Shown here: positions 62,122 through 64,000 of the stretch, in pieces
Position numbering within the stretch: position 1 is the first letter of the stretch
How the letters are laid out: every line of letters starts with the position of its first letter
Assembly (NCBI RefSeq): GCF_036417845.1
Contig: NC_089978.1
Span: 136,022,288 to 136,086,287 of the forward strand
Length of the DNA: 64,000 nt
From: Apteryx mantelli
Taxonomy: Eukaryota; Chordata; Aves; Apterygiformes; Apterygidae
Direction of reading: 5' to 3'
The notes under the pieces: generated by a model
The model's input: only the letters and a program-made list of their open reading frames with translations
Told to the model about the DNA's origin: nothing
The model's database searches: none
Program-made: the position numbers and the translations under genes

Positions 62122-62156
62122 TTCAATTAAAATTCAGTTCAATTCAATTCAATTAA
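62122..62156. repeat. (TTCAA)n array, right side of CR1
   Basis: Imperfect TTCAATT, TTCAGTTCAATTCAATTCAA units right of the CR1 5' break, matching the array on the other side. Confidence 0.88.
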
Positions 62157-62214
62157 AAGGAAATGCCAATGCAGAAAAATAATGGAAATTCCTGTCGTAA
62201 GAATTCATAGGGCA

Positions 62215-62300
62215 GTTAGCATACTTAGCACATAGTTTCCAAAGTACTTTATAGATAGGTAAAAATTATCATTATCTTTCTCCAAGTCAACGGTTGCCAC
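62215..62300 (+). repeat. Possible MIR-like SINE remnant
   Basis: CCAAAGTACTTTATAGATAG, then AAAATTATCATTATCTTTC resembles the middle of MIR-like SINEs. Short and doubtful. Confidence 0.3.
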
Positions 62301-62548
62301 AAGGCAAATGGTTATTCAACATGAGGAAAAAGTTCTTCCTCGTGAGAGTTGTGCTGCACTGGAACAGGTTCCCCAAGAGGTTTTGGAATCTCTGTCTATT
62401 GCAAGTTTTCAAAACTCAACCAGACAAGACCCTGAGCAACATGATCTGACTTTTGAAGTTAGTCCTGCTTTGAGGTGCTTGGACTAGAGACCTCCAGAGA
62501 TTCCTCCCAATCTAAATTTTTCTATGATTTTGTGATTCTATGATTTTA
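62300..62548 (+). mobile_element. Old CR1 LINE 3' end, sense
   Basis: ATTCAACATGAGGAAAAAGT, GCACTGGAACAGGTTCCCCA and GAGGTTTTGGAATCTC follow the CR1 ORF2 end. The sequence finishes with TGTGATTCTATGATTTT, the CR1 3' tail octamer in sense. It is more diverged than the neighbouring antisense copy. Confidence 0.88.
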
Positions 62549-63186
62549 GTCCAGCAAAATAAGGAAGTATTATTTTAATGTTATGGCTAGGAAATCTGAG
62601 GTATCTCTGTGCTATGTTTGACATCACAAGCAAGTCCATCACAAAACTGGAAAGAGGATCTAGGTCCTCAGTCTCAGCCCTGTATTTTGACCATCTGAAC
62701 CAAAGTTGTTTTCCAATGGGCTGTATATTCAGCACTAGTTTTAAGTACTGTACAGGGTAAGAACAACTAAGTTCTTGGGAAGGCTTTTAAATTAGTATAT
62801 ACTTTGGTGACAATGCTGGGCCCTGTTGCCCATTTGCAAACAGAAGAGAGCTAGTGGTAGAGGAGAGGTAATGTGCCATCCTAACTGGATGATAAGACCT
62901 TCTAATATGAAGAAAAGTGAAATGTCATTTGAAATACCTAATTTTCCCATATTTCCCCAGGGGAAAAGAGACTAAATAAGAAATTGTTTCTTCTCATACC
63001 CTCCATCTGTTAGAATTAGAATTCAAAATTTTAGGGGAAAAAAAAGAAGAAAAAATGTTCAAATGGGATACTTTGTGTTCATTTATGGTGTTGAGCGTGT
63101 CTGATGGCAGTTCAGACCTCATTTCACTGGTCACCGCTAGCCTGACCTCTCTAATATTACACTTTAACCATACACAATCTCCCTAG
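62549..63186. other. Rest of intron 17, nothing seen
   Basis: AT-rich intron sequence between the old CR1 and exon 18. No feature recognised. Confidence 0.5.
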
Positions 63187-63274
63187 ATGAGGGAAGAATT
63201 ATTAGTGGTGGCCCTGTTAACAGTGTTCGGAAATTCTTCCCTGAGACCTGAATTTGGGATCTGATTCACACTGA
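63187..63274 (+). pseudogene. Ovostatin-like exon 18, in-frame stop
   Basis: Acceptor CCCTAG. Reads DEGRIISGGPVNSVRKFFPET, then TGA at 63249-63251 where relatives have tryptophan (TGG) in the PETWIWDL motif, then IWDLIHT. The donor GTGAGT at 63275 is perfect. Confidence 0.9.
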
Positions 63275-64000
63275 GTGAGTATTTTCACTTTCACTTCTTC
63301 CTACCTCTCTTGTGAACTTCTGAGTTAACGCATGCTGATGAAATGAAGGTTGTGAAGGAGCTATGGAACATATGGCTGCTTTGTAGATCTGAATCTTCTT
63401 TACCCATCTTGCTTGGTGATAGTTGCACTCCCAGCCTTTTACACAGTGTCAAACCTACTTGAATGGTGAATCTAACCTGCTCTGTGTTCTGCCTCCCAGC
63501 CTCCTGATAAGGAGAAAGAATAAGGTCTAAGGGTATAATAACAGCATCTGGTTAGGAGACAGCAGGAGCAAAACTTTTAATTTTTCATCATATTTTTAAT
63601 TTTCAGCAGCAGAAAATTTAGTTTATTTTGTTTTTCTTTCTGTCATATCATCTGCACAGAAAATATCTCCATCTTAACTATGCATCCATGGGCTGTTCTA
63701 GAATGTTAATCCAAATCTTTTGTTTCTAATCTGTCAGTTAGATTTTTTTAATTTTCTTTTTCTTTTTATCAAACTTTACAATATTATTGTGCATTTCTTT
63801 TAAACAAATGACATCTATTATTTTTCTAAATTAAAAAAGCCCAGTACTTTTCCAAGTGTTTTTTATGCTTAGTTCACTAGCATAAACTCTCATCTTTATT
63901 TCCAGCTTTATAATAGCTTTTTTAAATATGGAGAGGTATCTTGTAGAAACGGGTGTGAAAACAGAAGCACTGACTCAACTAGAGAGCCTATTCTATATTT
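63275..64000. other. Intron 18 of the ovostatin-like pseudogene, nothing seen
   Basis: AT-rich sequence after the exon 18 donor. The next expected exon is not reached before the window ends. Confidence 0.5.

Larger units (their letters stand above)
47032..63274 (+). pseudogene. Ovostatin / alpha-2-macroglobulin-like gene, disabled
   Basis: Family members are secreted protease traps: cleavage of a bait region collapses the protein round the protease. Exons by position, numbered by family convention, are 2: 47032-47215; 3: 47917-48073; 4: 48704-48756; 5: 49261-49281; 6: 50840-51008; 7: 52373-52457; 8: 53181-53298; 9: 54047-54167; 10: 54402-54511; 11: 55549-55707; 12: 56519-56750; 13: 56963-57020; 14: 58220-58365; 15: 58773-58922; 16: 59899-60055; 17: 60665-60815; 18: 63187-63274. 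Phases join correctly through exons 2-11. The 21-bp exon 5 and motifs such as DKPIYKPGQ, LPKFEV, YTYGQPV, GIPYFGQ, NDEYIANYTTD and LRAVDKSIFLL place it; wording is closest to ovostatin. Stops in exons 2 and 18, frameshifts in 12 and 16 and a lost donor after 14 rule out a full product. The rest lies beyond the window. Confidence 0.93.

Overview
This 64 kb window is vertebrate nuclear DNA, almost certainly from a bird. It carries several CR1 retrotransposon copies of the avian type (antisense copies begin with runs of the octamer CACAGAAT, the complement of the CR1 3' tail), a decayed ovostatin/alpha-2-macroglobulin-type gene, an olfactory-receptor pseudogene, and long AT-rich stretches with no open frame. 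I see no bacterial features, no tRNA or rRNA, no CRISPR array and no viral protein. No gene in the window is unambiguously intact.

Layout. 1-10.7 kb: gene-poor DNA with microsatellites; one unidentified decayed coding relic lies on the minus strand at 2.07-2.85 kb. 10.7-15.6 kb: an antisense CR1 3' end, an ancient CR1 3' end, then a rare 5'-proximal CR1 fragment on the plus strand (ORF1 with zinc-finger-like cysteines, coiled coil and SGNH esterase domain; ORF2 endonuclease; reverse transcriptase missing), preceded by a promoter-like TATA/CCAAT/GC-box block. 19.2-20.1 kb: an olfactory receptor pseudogene on the plus strand. 26.5-29.3 kb: a GC-rich block containing a tandem family of highly divergent histone H2A-like sequences on the minus strand. 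One copy has a long open frame (27080-27547, minus) but a CTG where the usual ATG should be; two others are decayed. 39.1-40.4 kb: an ancient amniote CR1-type LINE, minus strand. 44.0-44.6 kb: an old CR1 on the plus strand.

47.0-64.0 kb: seventeen exons of an ovostatin/alpha-2-macroglobulin-like gene on the plus strand, numbered 2 to 18 by family convention, from the N-terminal macroglobulin domains through the bait-region exon. The gene runs off the right end before the thioester part. Exon boundaries, phases and most splice sites are preserved, but it has two in-frame stops, two frameshifts, one lost donor and one GC donor, so it is a fairly young pseudogene. A young CR1 with an uninterrupted 282-codon ORF2 C-terminus sits in intron 17 between blocks of pentanucleotide repeat.

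The most interesting item is the divergent H2A-like family. Its best copy keeps the histone-fold length and landmarks but has lost four of the six acidic-patch residues, as the mammalian short H2A variants have. Whether it is expressed or dead cannot be settled from sequence alone.
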